Part shown: in pieces, positions 39,560-49,792 of the stretch | Layout: every line of letters starts with the position of its first letter | Position numbering within the stretch: position 1 is the first letter of the stretch | DNA from: an uncultured Bacilli bacterium | Lineage (GTDB): Bacteria > Bacillota_I > Bacilli_A > RFN20 > CAG-631 | NCBI GenBank assembly: GCA_934201705.1 | Contig: CAKPXF010000017.1 | Coordinates: 1 to 52,804 of the forward strand | DNA: 52,804 nt | Reading direction: 5' to 3' | Notes under the pieces: model-generated | Seen by the model: the letters and a program-made list of their open reading frames with translations, nothing else | The model's database searches: none | Told to the model about the DNA's origin: nothing | Translations under genes and position numbers: made by a program

Positions 39560-42070
39560 TTACTTAGTTACTAAACTTAAATTCCAAATTTGATTAATTG
39601 GACCATTGTAAGGTGATACTTCATCCTTTGGTGTCATAGTTGAAGCATCAAGATAACTTGAATTATAAGCAAATAAATCACTTCTTTGGTATGTTGGAAG
39701 CTCAACAGCTAATTCCATAACCAAATCTAAGCAATTTGCATAAATTGATATACGTTGATTTTGATCTAATGTTTCTCTTCCTTCTTCAATTTTTTCAGAT
39801 AATTTATCAATAATATCTCTTTCAGTTGCATATTTACTTGTAGTATCAGCTTCAATTACATTATATCCCCAGTTTTTAGTTGATGTAGCTTGAGATTTTT
39901 TATGATAAACTTGATACATGTCTGGATCAATTGTTGAAGACCAAGCAGCAGCCCAAATTGCTAGTCCACCATCAGCAAGTTTTGTTAAAGCATTAACATC
40001 TGTTGTAACGTCAACCTTTGCACCAAGCTTTTTTAATATATCTTGTGAACGATAGAATACATTTGCAGCAGGATGGTCAGTAGAGTCACCAGCTAAAGTA
40101 TATTTTAATGTTAATTGTTTACCTTCATTATCAACTAATAATCCTTTTGAGTTTTGAACATATCCAGCCTTTTCAAGTAATTTTAAAGCTTCTTGGCCAG
40201 TTTCATCATAAGCATAATAAGGATCACAGTTTTGAGGATAAGCCCAAGAAACTTTACTCATTGGTCTATAAATAGCTTCAGAAGTTCCAGGATAATAAGC
40301 AAGTGATAATGTAGTATCCATAGTTGTCATAATTGCACGACGCGTATAAATTGAAGGAACATATTTAGGATTAATACCAATATAACCATAGCCTAATGTT
40401 TGAGCAGTTGAATAATCTAAATAAGAAATACCTTTTATCTTGCTAGTATTTTCTTCTTTTGCTTGTGGTTCACAATAATGAACTTGTCCCTTTTCAAGAG
40501 CACTTAGCATATCATTTTGTGGGATAACTTGATAACGGATATATTTAATTTTTGGTGCACCCATTAAGAAATTATCATTTCTAACAAAATATACTACGTT
40601 ATCCTTCTTAAATTCATTAGGGTCTGAACAAGTTTGAGATCTTTTATTATCAGATGCTTGATAAGCACCAGCACCAACTGGTAAGGAAATTCTATTTCCA
40701 CCTTTAATTACATCTTTTTGGAATGAACTATTATTATAAGCAACACCAAAATGTTCTTTATAATCAAATGCCTTTATTTGTTCTTCTGAAGAATAATAAT
40801 ACATTGGCGCTACAGTGAATGAAAAATTCCATATAGCCTTAGGGTCAACACCATCAATTGTTATTGAAAACATTTCATAGCCATTATCAGCTCCTGCAAC
40901 CTTTTCACCATTTTCATTGTAACGAGCATACTTATAAGTAGTGCCATTTACAGTTGTATCTTCTTCAATAACCTTTACACCTGAAATATTCTTATAAGGT
41001 AAATTGCCACCTAATGATTCGAAATATTTTGACTTGGCATCAACTTCAAATTGAGCAAGTACAGTTGGAGCAGTTACTGACCAATAATTAACGATTGTAG
41101 CAAAACTACTTGGAAAATAATAATCATAAACTAAATTAATTGCCTCATCCATAGTTTTTGGATAATCAGGATCGTCTTTATCATTTACAACATATTGGAT
41201 TTTATCAGGATCGCCATCTTCTAAGTCTAAGTCGATTAAGATTAATCCTTCAGTATATAAGAATGAGTCGATATTTGTAAATCCATATTCTTTTTCATAA
41301 GTACCAGCTGAGTTTTGATAGTCAGTTTTTAATTCACCTTTAAATGTATCACTAACAAAATTAAAATCTTCAACAAACTTACTAGCATATGGGTAGTTTT
41401 GATTGTTAGCATATTTTGATGCTTTAGCAGTTAATTGTTTTTTGTAATCATCAATTGAATAAAGAGTACCTTTAGGTTTTTCATCATCAATTTCAGCAAG
41501 CACTGTAACTAATGCATTAATTCTTTCTCTTGCTTCTCTATTGAATCTTTGAGCAAAAGCATCTTGCCCAGCCTCAGTTGCTTGTTGTGTTCTATATTCC
41601 TTTAAACCAAGAATATCTGTAGAATACATTGTTGATGATCCTGTATAAGCTGGATCTAAGTATTCATAAAGATTAAATAAAACATCCTTCATTGTTAAAT
41701 AGCTACCATTACTAAATCTAACTTTAGATTCTGGATTTTTAATTACAAATGTGTAAGTTGTTTGATTTTTTTCTTTATCATATACTTGTGAATAATCTTT
41801 AACAACTACTGGTTCATTATCACCATAAGCAATTTTGGCATTTTTATCTGTTGTAAACATTGATATTTGTGTCATACCAATAATGCTACCATCATTTCCA
41901 GAAGAATAATAAAATGGGTTAAATAAGCCATCTAAATCAGTAATTGCAAAAATTAAAGCATCTTCATCATTGTTATAAGTTTTCTTATCGTTATTATTAT
42001 TATTATTACAACCTGTAATCGTTAAAGCCATAAGTAAACTTGTTAGAAATATTTTTTTGTTTTTATTCAT
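39560..42070 (-). CDS. oppA: Oligopeptide-binding lipoprotein OppA
   Basis: 836 residues, much longer than the usual 540-600 of OppA. The signal peptide ends in the lipobox ITGC (Cys at about 21) and is followed by an Asn run. The SBP_bac_5 fold is visible: KVRFSNGSYLTMKDVLFNLYEYLDP, later RRAIMTTMD, YPGTSEAIYRP and GLAIWAAAWSSTIDPD. The extra 200-odd residues lie mainly in the first half (about 150-450, with charged helices such as RFNREARERINALV). It captures peptides on the outer membrane face for OppBC. The ribosome site AAAGGAGT lies inside the end of the preceding lipoprotein gene, showing co-transcription. Confidence 0.93.
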   Translation of the reverse strand: MNKNKKIFLTSLLMALTITGCNNNNNNDKKTYNNDEDALIFAITDLDGLFNPFYYSSGNDGSIIGMTQISMFTTDKNAKIAYGDNEPVVVKDYSQVYDKEKNQTTYTFVIKNPESKVRFSNGSYLTMKDVLFNLYEYLDPAYTGSSTMYSTDILGLKEYRTQQATEAGQDAFAQRFNREARERINALVTVLAEIDDEKPKGTLYSIDDYKKQLTAKASKYANNQNYPYASKFVEDFNFVSDTFKGELKTDYQNSAGTYEKEYGFTNIDSFLYTEGLILIDLDLEDGDPDKIQYVVNDKDDPDYPKTMDEAINLVYDYYFPSSFATIVNYWSVTAPTVLAQFEVDAKSKYFESLGGNLPYKNISGVKVIEEDTTVNGTTYKYARYNENGEKVAGADNGYEMFSITIDGVDPKAIWNFSFTVAPMYYYSSEEQIKAFDYKEHFGVAYNNSSFQKDVIKGGNRISLPVGAGAYQASDNKRSQTCSDPNEFKKDNVVYFVRNDNFLMGAPKIKYIRYQVIPQNDMLSALEKGQVHYCEPQAKEENTSKIKGISYLDYSTAQTLGYGYIGINPKYVPSIYTRRAIMTTMDTTLSLAYYPGTSEAIYRPMSKVSWAYPQNCDPYYAYDETGQEALKLLEKAGYVQNSKGLLVDNEGKQLTLKYTLAGDSTDHPAANVFYRSQDILKKLGAKVDVTTDVNALTKLADGGLAIWAAAWSSTIDPDMYQVYHKKSQATSTKNWGYNVIEADTTSKYATERDIIDKLSEKIEEGRETLDQNQRISIYANCLDLVMELAVELPTYQRSDLFAYNSSYLDASTMTPKDEVSPYNGPINQIWNLSLVTK

Positions 42071-42076
42071 ATTCTT

Positions 42077-43174
42077 TTACTCCTTTTCTACCTTAGTTAA
42101 TTTAATTGATGAGTTTGTAATTTTACATTCTTTTTCCGTATATGCATATTGGCTATCAGAAACTATTAATTCAATTTTAGTATTAGCAACACTATATGTT
42201 GCACTAATATTTACATTATCAAGTGTCATATTTGTAGCAGTTCCAGAAAGAGCAGCAAAATACATTTTTTGAGCAAGTGTTGGATTTAAAGTAAAACTTC
42301 CTTCAATTGTTAAATCTTTAATTGTTGAATTCTTAATTTGCCTAAACAATCCTCCAACAGCACTATTTCCCTTACCATCTCTACCTGTTGTATCAACAAC
42401 TAAATTAGTAATTTTATGATTGTTTCCTAAAATTGTTTTACCATTTAATGAGGTATAGCTTATTTTTTTATCAGTTAAATCAATATCACAATTTAAGTAC
42501 ATACTTTCACCAAGATTTTCAATAAATTCATCAACAGAACTAATAAATTTATAATCACCTTTTACCCATTTAGTGTAAACAGCTTTTTTGTTTTCCTCTT
42601 TTGTAACCTTAAAGTTTTCATCATCAACAATGGATGTTGTCATTTCCTTATCTGAATAGGCACCAATTAATGTATAGCCCTCAAATAAATCATTTACTTT
42701 TCCCCAAGTTTTACTATATGAGAAAATTGAATCAACCTTATCTCTTACAAATCCTAGTTTTACAAATTCTGTTTTTCCTTCAGGCTGATAATAAATGTCA
42801 AAATCATAACCAATCCATTTAGCATAAACAGTGATATCCTTATCGGTTAATCTAAATGTTGAAGCATCAAGCTTTTGAGTAAAACTTTTATCAAAATAAA
42901 AGCCACCAAAAGTCATTGCGGTATCTCCGCTACCATTATAGAATTTGTAATTTGTGAAACCATTAAAGTCTGTGATTGGAGAATTTGGCTTGTAATACAA
43001 ATCAAGGGTATGAACTCTTTCGGCATTTTGTAATTCGTATACACCTTCCCCAAGATCATAAGTTACTTTTACTGTATAGCCATTTTCTTTATGCCCTATT
43101 CCATTATTATTACCACATGAAGCAAGAATTAATGAACAAAATAGCATAAAAATGGCTTTTTTGTTTCTTTTCAA
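42077..43174 (-). CDS. Lipoprotein with InlB-type repeats, first gene of the opp operon
   Basis: About 365 residues from TTG at 43174, placed 5 nt after AGGTGA; this gives a clean lipoprotein signal (KRNKKAIFMLFCSLILASCG) with lipobox LASC. Residues about 30-200 carry two or three Listeria-Bacteroides (InlB B-like) segments: VTYDLGEGVYELQN ... GGFYFDKSFTQKL ... TVYAKWIGYDF and a degenerate copy ending YTKWVKGDY. The C-terminal part (about 220-340: INCDIDLTDKKIS-like, TILGNNHKITNLVVD, STIKDLTIEGSF) looks like a short right-handed beta-helix of the kind found in surface proteins. Its function is unknown. The operon position 6 nt ahead of oppA suggests a role in substrate capture, which is inference. 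Confidence 0.75.
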   Translation of the reverse strand: MKRNKKAIFMLFCSLILASCGNNNGIGHKENGYTVKVTYDLGEGVYELQNAERVHTLDLYYKPNSPITDFNGFTNYKFYNGSGDTAMTFGGFYFDKSFTQKLDASTFRLTDKDITVYAKWIGYDFDIYYQPEGKTEFVKLGFVRDKVDSIFSYSKTWGKVNDLFEGYTLIGAYSDKEMTTSIVDDENFKVTKEENKKAVYTKWVKGDYKFISSVDEFIENLGESMYLNCDIDLTDKKISYTSLNGKTILGNNHKITNLVVDTTGRDGKGNSAVGGLFRQIKNSTIKDLTIEGSFTLNPTLAQKMYFAALSGTATNMTLDNVNISATYSVANTKIELIVSDSQYAYTEKECKITNSSIKLTKVEKE

Positions 43175-43213
43175 ATAAATCACCTTCGTTCCATTTTAAA
43201 ACGTACGATTAAT

Positions 43214-43242
43214 ATTATATATTAATATATACTTATAGTCAA
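43214..43242 (-). promoter_or_regulatory. Promoter of the lipoprotein-opp operon
   Basis: Reverse-strand TTGACT (43242-43237), 17-nt spacer, TATAAT (43219-43214). Predicted start near 43207, leader about 33 nt. The rest of the 43260-43370 gap is AT-rich with only a short hairpin (AAGCC-ATAT-AGGCTT near 43261-43274). Confidence 0.8.
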
Positions 43243-43366
43243 TAAATTTTTTAGTTTAAAAAGCCATATAGGCTTATAAGGTAAACTAAAAGAGCTAAAA
43301 CGTTAAAATTATTTATTTATGCTTTAGCATTAAACTATTTATATGATAGATTGTTTTTCGATAGAA

Positions 43367-43407
43367 TCGTAAAAACACTTAATTGATGTGACATAATTAA
43401 GTGTTTT
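43367..43407 (-). terminator. Terminator of the MoxR-VWA operon
   Basis: AAAACACTTAATT (43372-43384) and AATTAAGTGTTTT (43395-43407) form a perfect 13-bp stem with a 10-nt loop. T residues flank it on both strands, but the only gene ending nearby is the VWA gene on the reverse strand. Confidence 0.8.
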
Positions 43408-43453
43408 TTTTAAACTATTTCATAAACGAATAAAATAAGTGCAAAAATTTAAT

Positions 43454-46060
43454 TCAATTTTGCTTAATAGTTTTATTAAATAAGTTTTTAATATCTTTTA
43501 ATTTTATTTTTCTTATTGCAATGTCAATAACAAATAAGCACAAGCAAATAATAATTATTGGTAAAGAAGTTGATTGCTTGTAGTTAACATTTTCAAGTGC
43601 TATATTAGTAATTTTAGTTAAATCATCTTTTGAATCAATTAGAATTCCATCATTTATAAGCATTTCATATAATAATATTGAATCAGGCTTATCTAGCAAG
43701 TAATATTCACTTGAATATGAAAAATCAAAAAAGTATGAATTTGAGTTATATTCTACACCCTTAGTTGCTTCAATAATTAATGAATAAGGTCCACTTAAAT
43801 TAATATTTAACGTTGCCATGTACTTCCCATTATTATAAATTAAATTAGCACCTTCAGTATAATCATTTTGTGTGATTGTTGCTTTATATTTCGTTCCTTG
43901 AACTAATAAATATGGCGTTAATGAAATAGTAACACTATGGCCATTGTTAATTATGTTAACCTCATTTGGAGAATTAATTTGATTAATAGGTAGATTATCA
44001 AAAATAATATTACTAAAAAATGTTTCCACTTCCTTATTTTTATTATCCCACATATTAAACCAATCAGAGCTTAAGCCAGACATTAAAGATGATACCTTAC
44101 CACTTCCATAATCCCAATAAGCATAAACTGGAACATCATCTATAGTTTTTCCTTGATTTTTCAAGGTGATTGATGTAGTAATACTAGCTGTTGCATTATA
44201 TTTTAAAGATGTATAGTTAATTCCAGAAATTATAGGAAGTGAATTAATATTTTTTAAAGAGGAATCTAATTTGTTTAATGTTAACTCCATCGTTCCTAAA
44301 ATATTTGGCTCTAAAACGATTTCGCCAATTTCTTTAACAATAATATCAGAAATCTTATCCGTATAATAAGTGCTATAGCATTTTCCACCAGTTGCTTCAG
44401 CTAATTTTTTCATTAAATCTAAGGCTCCAGCACCGATATTAATTGTAGACATTATAATGCCTTTTTCCTTCATTTTATTAGCAACCTCTAATTGACCACC
44501 ATCCCCAGGATAGCCATCAGAAATCAGTATAATTTGTTTGTTTTCCATTTTTACATCTTTTAGCATATTATAGGACATTGTTAAAGCAGGAGTCATCATT
44601 GTTGCATCCTCCTCTTTTATTGTATTAATCGAGTCAATAAGCCTTCTTTTTCCTTCAAGTGTTGTTTTTGTTGGTGCACAAATAACTCTTGTTGTATCCG
44701 AAAAAGTAATTACACCAACCATATCATTATCATTTAATAAATCTAAGCAATTAATTGCGCCTTGCTTAGCTTCTTGTAAGCTTTTTCCAGACATACTTCC
44801 TGAGCAATCAATAACAAAAAATAATGCAATCGTATTTTTAGTATCAATTGGATTAACGTTTATTGGAAGCATATCGCTGATTATTGATTGTGAAAATCCT
44901 CCACTAAAGTAAGTTTTTTCGCCTCCTAATGTTAAAAAGCTTTTACCATATTTGCTAACACATATATTTATATTTTGTAATAATTCATTATGGTTTTTTA
45001 ATGTTGACAAATCTACATTAGCAAAGACTATTTCATCAAACTGGCACAAATAGTCAAGTGAGTATGAAAAACTTTGCTTTACTTGAAATGAAGTAACATT
45101 GGCACTATTTAAAAATAAAGGCGTATAATAATTAACTTCTTTATATGAATCACATATTAATAACATTTCAGCTTTTTCTTTAACATATTGCGTGAAAAAA
45201 TAATTGTTATTTTCTAAGCAAAAATCTAAGCTTGGTTTTATTTCTACCTTATAATGATTTAAAAATGAGACACTAGTATCTAAAGGAAAACTAATATTAT
45301 TAAGCCCTATAGTAATATTTGTATTTATCTCTTTATATAAATTATCATTTTTATATAAAGAAATGACTAAATCATTAATATTATAATTACTTTCAATAAC
45401 AACATTTGCAACTTCATTTTTTTTTAAAAATGTCTTTTCATTTAAAGAAACATTTTTAACTAATATTTCATTTTCATTGAGGCTACTATTATTTAAATAA
45501 ATAACATCAACTCGTATATTTTGGTTTTTTAATTCATCAAGTGATTTTGAATAGTCTCCATCTGTTTGTAAACCATCAGATATCAATATTATTCTTTTTT
45601 TGAATTGATTTGTAAATAAAGAAGAAGTGTATGATAATGCTTGTGAATAATTAGTAGCACTTATATCAACATTATTTTGGCTTACTGATTTGATTTTCCC
45701 GTTTATTGGTGTTATTAGTTCACTATCTTTTCCAAAGCAAACTACACCAAGTTTTTCATTTTCATTTAATTCACTTTTAATATTAGTTATATAATTATCG
45801 ATTTCATCATATGTAGTTATACTTTTTGAAACATCAGCTAAAACATAAACTTCAGTATCTGTTTCTGTTTTAACAATATTAACATCTACCATTAATAAAG
45901 TTAATAAAAAGCATAACACTATATGAATTATTAAAGAAGCTATATTATTAAAACTTTTTTTCTTTTTTCTTAAGCCTATTATAAAGCTTAAAAGAATTAA
46001 TAATAATAGTGGAAAAAATAATATAAGTAAATATGGGTTAGTTATTTTAATGCTGCTCAT
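43454..46060 (-). CDS. Large membrane protein with two VWA domains (BatA/BatB-like)
   Basis: About 868 residues from the ATG at 46060, which follows GGGGGG; TTG at 46081 is an alternative. Two membrane helices at the N-terminus and one near the C-terminus (LPIIIICLCLFVIDIAI) bracket a large extracytoplasmic part. A first VWA-like domain (about 65-190) has DVSKS; a second (about 410-590) has the MIDAS motif DCSGSMSG with later T and D residues (MMTPAL, ILISDGYPGDG). Between them is a glutamine-amidotransferase-like stretch (EIVFANVDLS, FLTLGGEKTYFSGG), as in related double-VWA proteins. Family members assemble with MoxR ATPases at the envelope. It ends the five-gene operon and overlaps the preceding VWA gene by 14 nt. 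Confidence 0.82.
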   Translation of the reverse strand: MSSIKITNPYLLILFFPLLLLILLSFIIGLRKKKKSFNNIASLIIHIVLCFLLTLLMVDVNIVKTETDTEVYVLADVSKSITTYDEIDNYITNIKSELNENEKLGVVCFGKDSELITPINGKIKSVSQNNVDISATNYSQALSYTSSLFTNQFKKRIILISDGLQTDGDYSKSLDELKNQNIRVDVIYLNNSSLNENEILVKNVSLNEKTFLKKNEVANVVIESNYNINDLVISLYKNDNLYKEINTNITIGLNNISFPLDTSVSFLNHYKVEIKPSLDFCLENNNYFFTQYVKEKAEMLLICDSYKEVNYYTPLFLNSANVTSFQVKQSFSYSLDYLCQFDEIVFANVDLSTLKNHNELLQNINICVSKYGKSFLTLGGEKTYFSGGFSQSIISDMLPINVNPIDTKNTIALFFVIDCSGSMSGKSLQEAKQGAINCLDLLNDNDMVGVITFSDTTRVICAPTKTTLEGKRRLIDSINTIKEEDATMMTPALTMSYNMLKDVKMENKQIILISDGYPGDGGQLEVANKMKEKGIIMSTINIGAGALDLMKKLAEATGGKCYSTYYTDKISDIIVKEIGEIVLEPNILGTMELTLNKLDSSLKNINSLPIISGINYTSLKYNATASITTSITLKNQGKTIDDVPVYAYWDYGSGKVSSLMSGLSSDWFNMWDNKNKEVETFFSNIIFDNLPINQINSPNEVNIINNGHSVTISLTPYLLVQGTKYKATITQNDYTEGANLIYNNGKYMATLNINLSGPYSLIIEATKGVEYNSNSYFFDFSYSSEYYLLDKPDSILLYEMLINDGILIDSKDDLTKITNIALENVNYKQSTSLPIIIICLCLFVIDIAIRKIKLKDIKNLFNKTIKQN

Positions 46061-47891
46061 AAATGTAAACCCCCCAATCAAATAATAAAACTACTAATGC
46101 AAAAATAGCAAGGATTAATAAACCATCAAATTTTTCATCAAATGTTTTAGTATTATTTTCACCAACTAATAAAATTGAATCAACAACCTCATTTGTCTTA
46201 CTTTCATTTAAATTACAACTTACAAAAATATTATATTTTTTAGTATTATTGTTAATATTTAAAACTATTTCATAGGTTCCTATCTCATTTAATTCATAAG
46301 AAATGGTATTATTGCTACTTACATTTAAATATTTTGAAATATTACTAGGTGAGTTAATTCTAATACTGTTAGTAAAAGGCAAAACATTAAGTTTTAATAT
46401 TTCACCAACAACATAATTACTATTTTCTAAAAAATTAGGAATTGAATAATTAATAAGATTTTTAAATAATGGTACAAAATCTAATGATAATGCAAAATTT
46501 GAATCATGTAAATCAAATGAAAATACGATTTCACGATTATTGTAATTATTTAAAAGAGCAAAAATCATAGGATCATTGTTGTATTCAAATAAAACAGTTG
46601 CATCATTGTATAATGAATATTTTTGATATTTTGAAACATATATACCTTTACCATTTAAGTTTTTGCTTAAGCTTTTATAAGTGGCTGAAGTATCTTTACT
46701 TAACGTTAATTCTCCACCACTTGCTAAATTAATCTCATTTTGAACAGTAAAGCCGCCTGAAGCAATGTTTTTGTTAGCTTTAAATAACCAAACTGTCCCA
46801 TCATCTGGCAAATTATTTGGAGCATACGCATCAAAGACATACAAACTAAATCCAGTTTTTGTTTCATTATACTCATTTGGCTTAATTACACTAATAGATT
46901 TGTTTCCAAGTATTTTTAAAACATTATTTAAAAATGTTGGTTGTTCACTAACAATTAATGTTTTAAAATCACTAGAGCTTTCATTACTATACAAAATATA
47001 ATTATTATCTTCAATCAATGCATCATCATTTACTATTTTGGCTTCAATTTTACTATAACTCGTAATTTTTGTTTCAAATGTAAAATTAGTTTCAATACCA
47101 TTAAATGTTTCAACATCTATTGTATTTATAATCTCATCATCAATAAATAATGAAATATTTACTTTCAAATCACTACCATAAGTAATCAAAGTACCATTAA
47201 CACTTATATTATTAGTAGTTCCATAAGCAATACTTAATGATGATATTGTACTATTAATTTCATTATTACTAATGTTAATAACATTTACATTGCTTGTTTC
47301 AATATAATCCTTATCTGTTAAAACATAAACATCATATGAGCTATCTTCATAATAATATTGTTGCATCAATTCCATAGCATTATCAAGCATAATTGATTTA
47401 TTTGAAGTAGTTATATTTAATAAAGAATTATAGATGGTCTCTTTATTATTTGTTTTATTTACTAATAGACTTGATGCATCACTTGCATATATAAGTGAAT
47501 AATAGCTACCATTTTTTGATTCCTTAACCATTTTATTAATTTCATTTTTTGCCCTTTGCATACGTGTTTCATTTTCATCATTTTTCATATTCATAGAAAA
47601 TGATGAATCAATAATGAACATATAATTTTTAGCTTTATCTCTTATTGAAATAATAGGACGAGCAATACATAAAGTTAAAAATAAAATTGATATAATTTGA
47701 AGAATTAAACTCAATAGTCCATTTATTTTATGAATTGGATTTTTCTTACGTAAAAATTTTTCACTTAGATTCCAAATATATGTTGAAGAAATTACTTTTT
47801 CAGTATATTTATTTTTTAATAAATAAATAATAATTACAATAGGAATGCCAATTAAACCAATTAAGCCTAAAGGATGTAAAAAACTAATCAT
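46047..47891 (-). CDS. BatA-type membrane VWA protein
   Basis: 614 residues. The N-terminus is the BatA/DUF2296-like module (FLHPLGLIGLIGIPIVIIIY, then a basic loop and second helix IISILFLTLCIARPI). The VWA domain follows with the MIDAS motif IDSSFSM (about residues 93-99). After it come extracytoplasmic beta-rich segments, and a final helix (LLILAIFALVVLLFDWGVYIY) near the C-terminus. MIDAS metal binding suggests protein-protein contact outside the membrane. The ATG overlaps the DUF58 stop (ATGA), and AAGGGGG is the ribosome site. Confidence 0.85.
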   Translation of the reverse strand: MISFLHPLGLIGLIGIPIVIIIYLLKNKYTEKVISSTYIWNLSEKFLRKKNPIHKINGLLSLILQIISILFLTLCIARPIISIRDKAKNYMFIIDSSFSMNMKNDENETRMQRAKNEINKMVKESKNGSYYSLIYASDASSLLVNKTNNKETIYNSLLNITTSNKSIMLDNAMELMQQYYYEDSSYDVYVLTDKDYIETSNVNVINISNNEINSTISSLSIAYGTTNNISVNGTLITYGSDLKVNISLFIDDEIINTIDVETFNGIETNFTFETKITSYSKIEAKIVNDDALIEDNNYILYSNESSSDFKTLIVSEQPTFLNNVLKILGNKSISVIKPNEYNETKTGFSLYVFDAYAPNNLPDDGTVWLFKANKNIASGGFTVQNEINLASGGELTLSKDTSATYKSLSKNLNGKGIYVSKYQKYSLYNDATVLFEYNNDPMIFALLNNYNNREIVFSFDLHDSNFALSLDFVPLFKNLINYSIPNFLENSNYVVGEILKLNVLPFTNSIRINSPSNISKYLNVSSNNTISYELNEIGTYEIVLNINNNTKKYNIFVSCNLNESKTNEVVDSILLVGENNTKTFDEKFDGLLILAIFALVVLLFDWGVYIYEQH

Positions 47892-48772
47892 TTTATTACC
47901 CCCTTACTTATTGCTTGATTTAATATAATATCATCAATTTTACTATTTGCATTTACAAGTAAATATGTAGCTTCTCTTGAATTACAAAATGATGAAATTG
48001 AAGAAGTAATATAATTTAAAGCTTCATAATAAGCCTTTATTACTTCTTTATTAATATTTTTTTTATAAGTATTATTATTTTCACTATCATAGAAAATATT
48101 TTTACCGGCAAATTTAGGATTTAATTCATCATCATCAAGCAATTGAATACATAAAACATCTCTATGCTTACTTCTTAAATGACTAATAGCATTAAAATAA
48201 TTGTTATTAGTTAAAAAATCAGATATTATAATTGACATGCCATTTCCATATCCTGTTTGATGATTCATTATAGCATCACTAATAAAGGTGCTCTTTGAAT
48301 CAAACTTAATATCATTTAAAGCACCAATAAAATTATAAAATGAATCTTTTCCAACAATTCTATCAATTATTTTATAGGTTTTGTTATTATCTATATAGTA
48401 AATTGATACCTTATCCATTGCTTTAATTGAAAAGAAAGCAAATGTTGCCGCTATTCTTAACGCCATTTCTGCTTTTTTTTCATTTTCACCTTTCATAGAA
48501 ATTGAACCATCAATATATATTTTAGTATGCATTTGTCTTTCGTCTAAATAAAGTTTTAAAAACAATTTTTCAAAACGTGCAAAAACATTCCAGTCAATAC
48601 GTCTTATGTCATCTCCTGGAATATACTCACGAAAATCAGCAAATTCACTTGAAGAGCCATATTTTTTACTTCTATGATTTCCACCAAATGCACCTGCAAC
48701 ATTATCTTTAATATACATATCTAAAAGTTCTAGCTTTTGTAAGAAAGCCTCATCAATGATATCTTTTTTCAT
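47888..48772 (-). CDS. DUF58 protein
   Basis: About 294 residues from the ATG at 48772; an in-frame TTG lies two codons upstream. The family signature EYIPGDDIRRIDWNVFARFE appears at about 49-68, followed by a degenerate VWA-like fold (YIDGSISMKG, then MSIIISDFLT). It lacks the N-terminal membrane helices found in many DUF58 proteins and so is cytoplasmic, as in the shorter MoxR-coupled type. DUF58 proteins almost always sit beside MoxR and are thought to link the ATPase to membrane VWA partners, the arrangement seen here. Confidence 0.92.
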   Translation of the reverse strand: MKKDIIDEAFLQKLELLDMYIKDNVAGAFGGNHRSKKYGSSSEFADFREYIPGDDIRRIDWNVFARFEKLFLKLYLDERQMHTKIYIDGSISMKGENEKKAEMALRIAATFAFFSIKAMDKVSIYYIDNNKTYKIIDRIVGKDSFYNFIGALNDIKFDSKSTFISDAIMNHQTGYGNGMSIIISDFLTNNNYFNAISHLRSKHRDVLCIQLLDDDELNPKFAGKNIFYDSENNNTYKKNINKEVIKAYYEALNYITSSISSFCNSREATYLLVNANSKIDDIILNQAISKGVIK

Positions 48773-48778
48773 AAGCAA

Positions 48779-49774
48779 CTACTTCTTATTAAATTCTTTT
48801 TTGTTTTCTTTAATTAAAAGTGTAATTACATCATCAGTAGCTAAATGCTCACTAATTGCGTCATAATTAATTTTTATTCTATGTCTTAAAACAGGGTATG
48901 CCAAAGCATCAATATCATCATAAGAAACGTTATAGTTTCCATTCATTAACGCTCTTACCTTTGCGCCAGTAATTAAAGCTTGAGCAGCACGAGGAGATGC
49001 ACCAAATCTTAAATACTTTTTAGCAACTTCACTAGCATCTTTTAGTTCATTATGCGTTTTTGTTACAAGATTCATTGTATATTCTAAAATATCATCAATG
49101 ACTAAAACATTTTTTGCAAGTTCACGCATTGTTAGAATATCAGCACCATTAATAATAGGTTTTGCTTTTTCACTCAATGTAATTTGAGTCATAGTAACAA
49201 TATCCTTTAATTCTTGTTTGTTTGGAAACTCCATAATTAATTTAAACATAAATCTATCCATTTGTGCTTCAGGAAGCGGATAAGTTCCATCTTGTTCAAC
49301 TGGGTTTTCAGTTGCTAAAACGAAAAATGGTTCATCAAGTTTATAGGTAACATTGGCAATTGTAACCTTATGCTCTTGCATAGCTTCAAGCATGGCAGAT
49401 TGCGTTTTTGGAGTAGCTCTATTTATTTCATCAGCTAAAACAATATTTGAAAAAATCGGGCCTTTTTGAAAGGTTAATTTCATTTTTCCGTTTTCATCTT
49501 TTTCAATAATATTCGTTCCAGTTACATCATAAGGCATTAAGTCTGGTGTAAATTGAATACGTGAAAAAGGCAAGTTTAATGCTTGCCCTAATGATCTAAC
49601 TAATCTTGTTTTACCAACACCTGGAATACCTTCAAGTAAAACATTTCCACCTGAAATAATAGCAATTAATACATTATCAATAACATCTTCTTGTCCAACA
49701 ACATCTTTTTTTATTTCATCTTTTATCTTTTTTGTTAAAACTTCAAAATTTTTTACTTGCTCTTTGATATCCAT
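48779..49774 (-). CDS. MoxR-family AAA+ ATPase
   Basis: 331 residues. Walker A GIPGVGKT (about 47-54), Walker B VLADEINRATPKTQSAMLEA, sensor 1 ATENPVEQDGTYPLPEAQMD and the Arg finger (DRFMFK), then the helical lid with RFGASPRAAQ. MoxR ATPases act as chaperones that activate or assemble target complexes together with VWA proteins. It lies between the acidic membrane protein and DUF58 and has ribosome site GAAGGAG. The target of this set is unknown. Confidence 0.95.
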   Translation of the reverse strand: MDIKEQVKNFEVLTKKIKDEIKKDVVGQEDVIDNVLIAIISGGNVLLEGIPGVGKTRLVRSLGQALNLPFSRIQFTPDLMPYDVTGTNIIEKDENGKMKLTFQKGPIFSNIVLADEINRATPKTQSAMLEAMQEHKVTIANVTYKLDEPFFVLATENPVEQDGTYPLPEAQMDRFMFKLIMEFPNKQELKDIVTMTQITLSEKAKPIINGADILTMRELAKNVLVIDDILEYTMNLVTKTHNELKDASEVAKKYLRFGASPRAAQALITGAKVRALMNGNYNVSYDDIDALAYPVLRHRIKINYDAISEHLATDDVITLLIKENKKEFNKK

Positions 49775-49792
49775 ATTTATAACTCCTTCTAT

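Noticed and set aside
43200..43370. Small RNA gene in the opp/VWA gap
   Set aside because: Only short AT-rich hairpins are seen; the promoter and terminator there are fully explained by the flanking operons.
43454..49774. MoxR-VWA set as a ternary conflict/defence system
   Set aside because: Those systems carry nucleases, vWA-coupled effectors or toxin domains; here all partners are membrane or envelope proteins of the BatA type.
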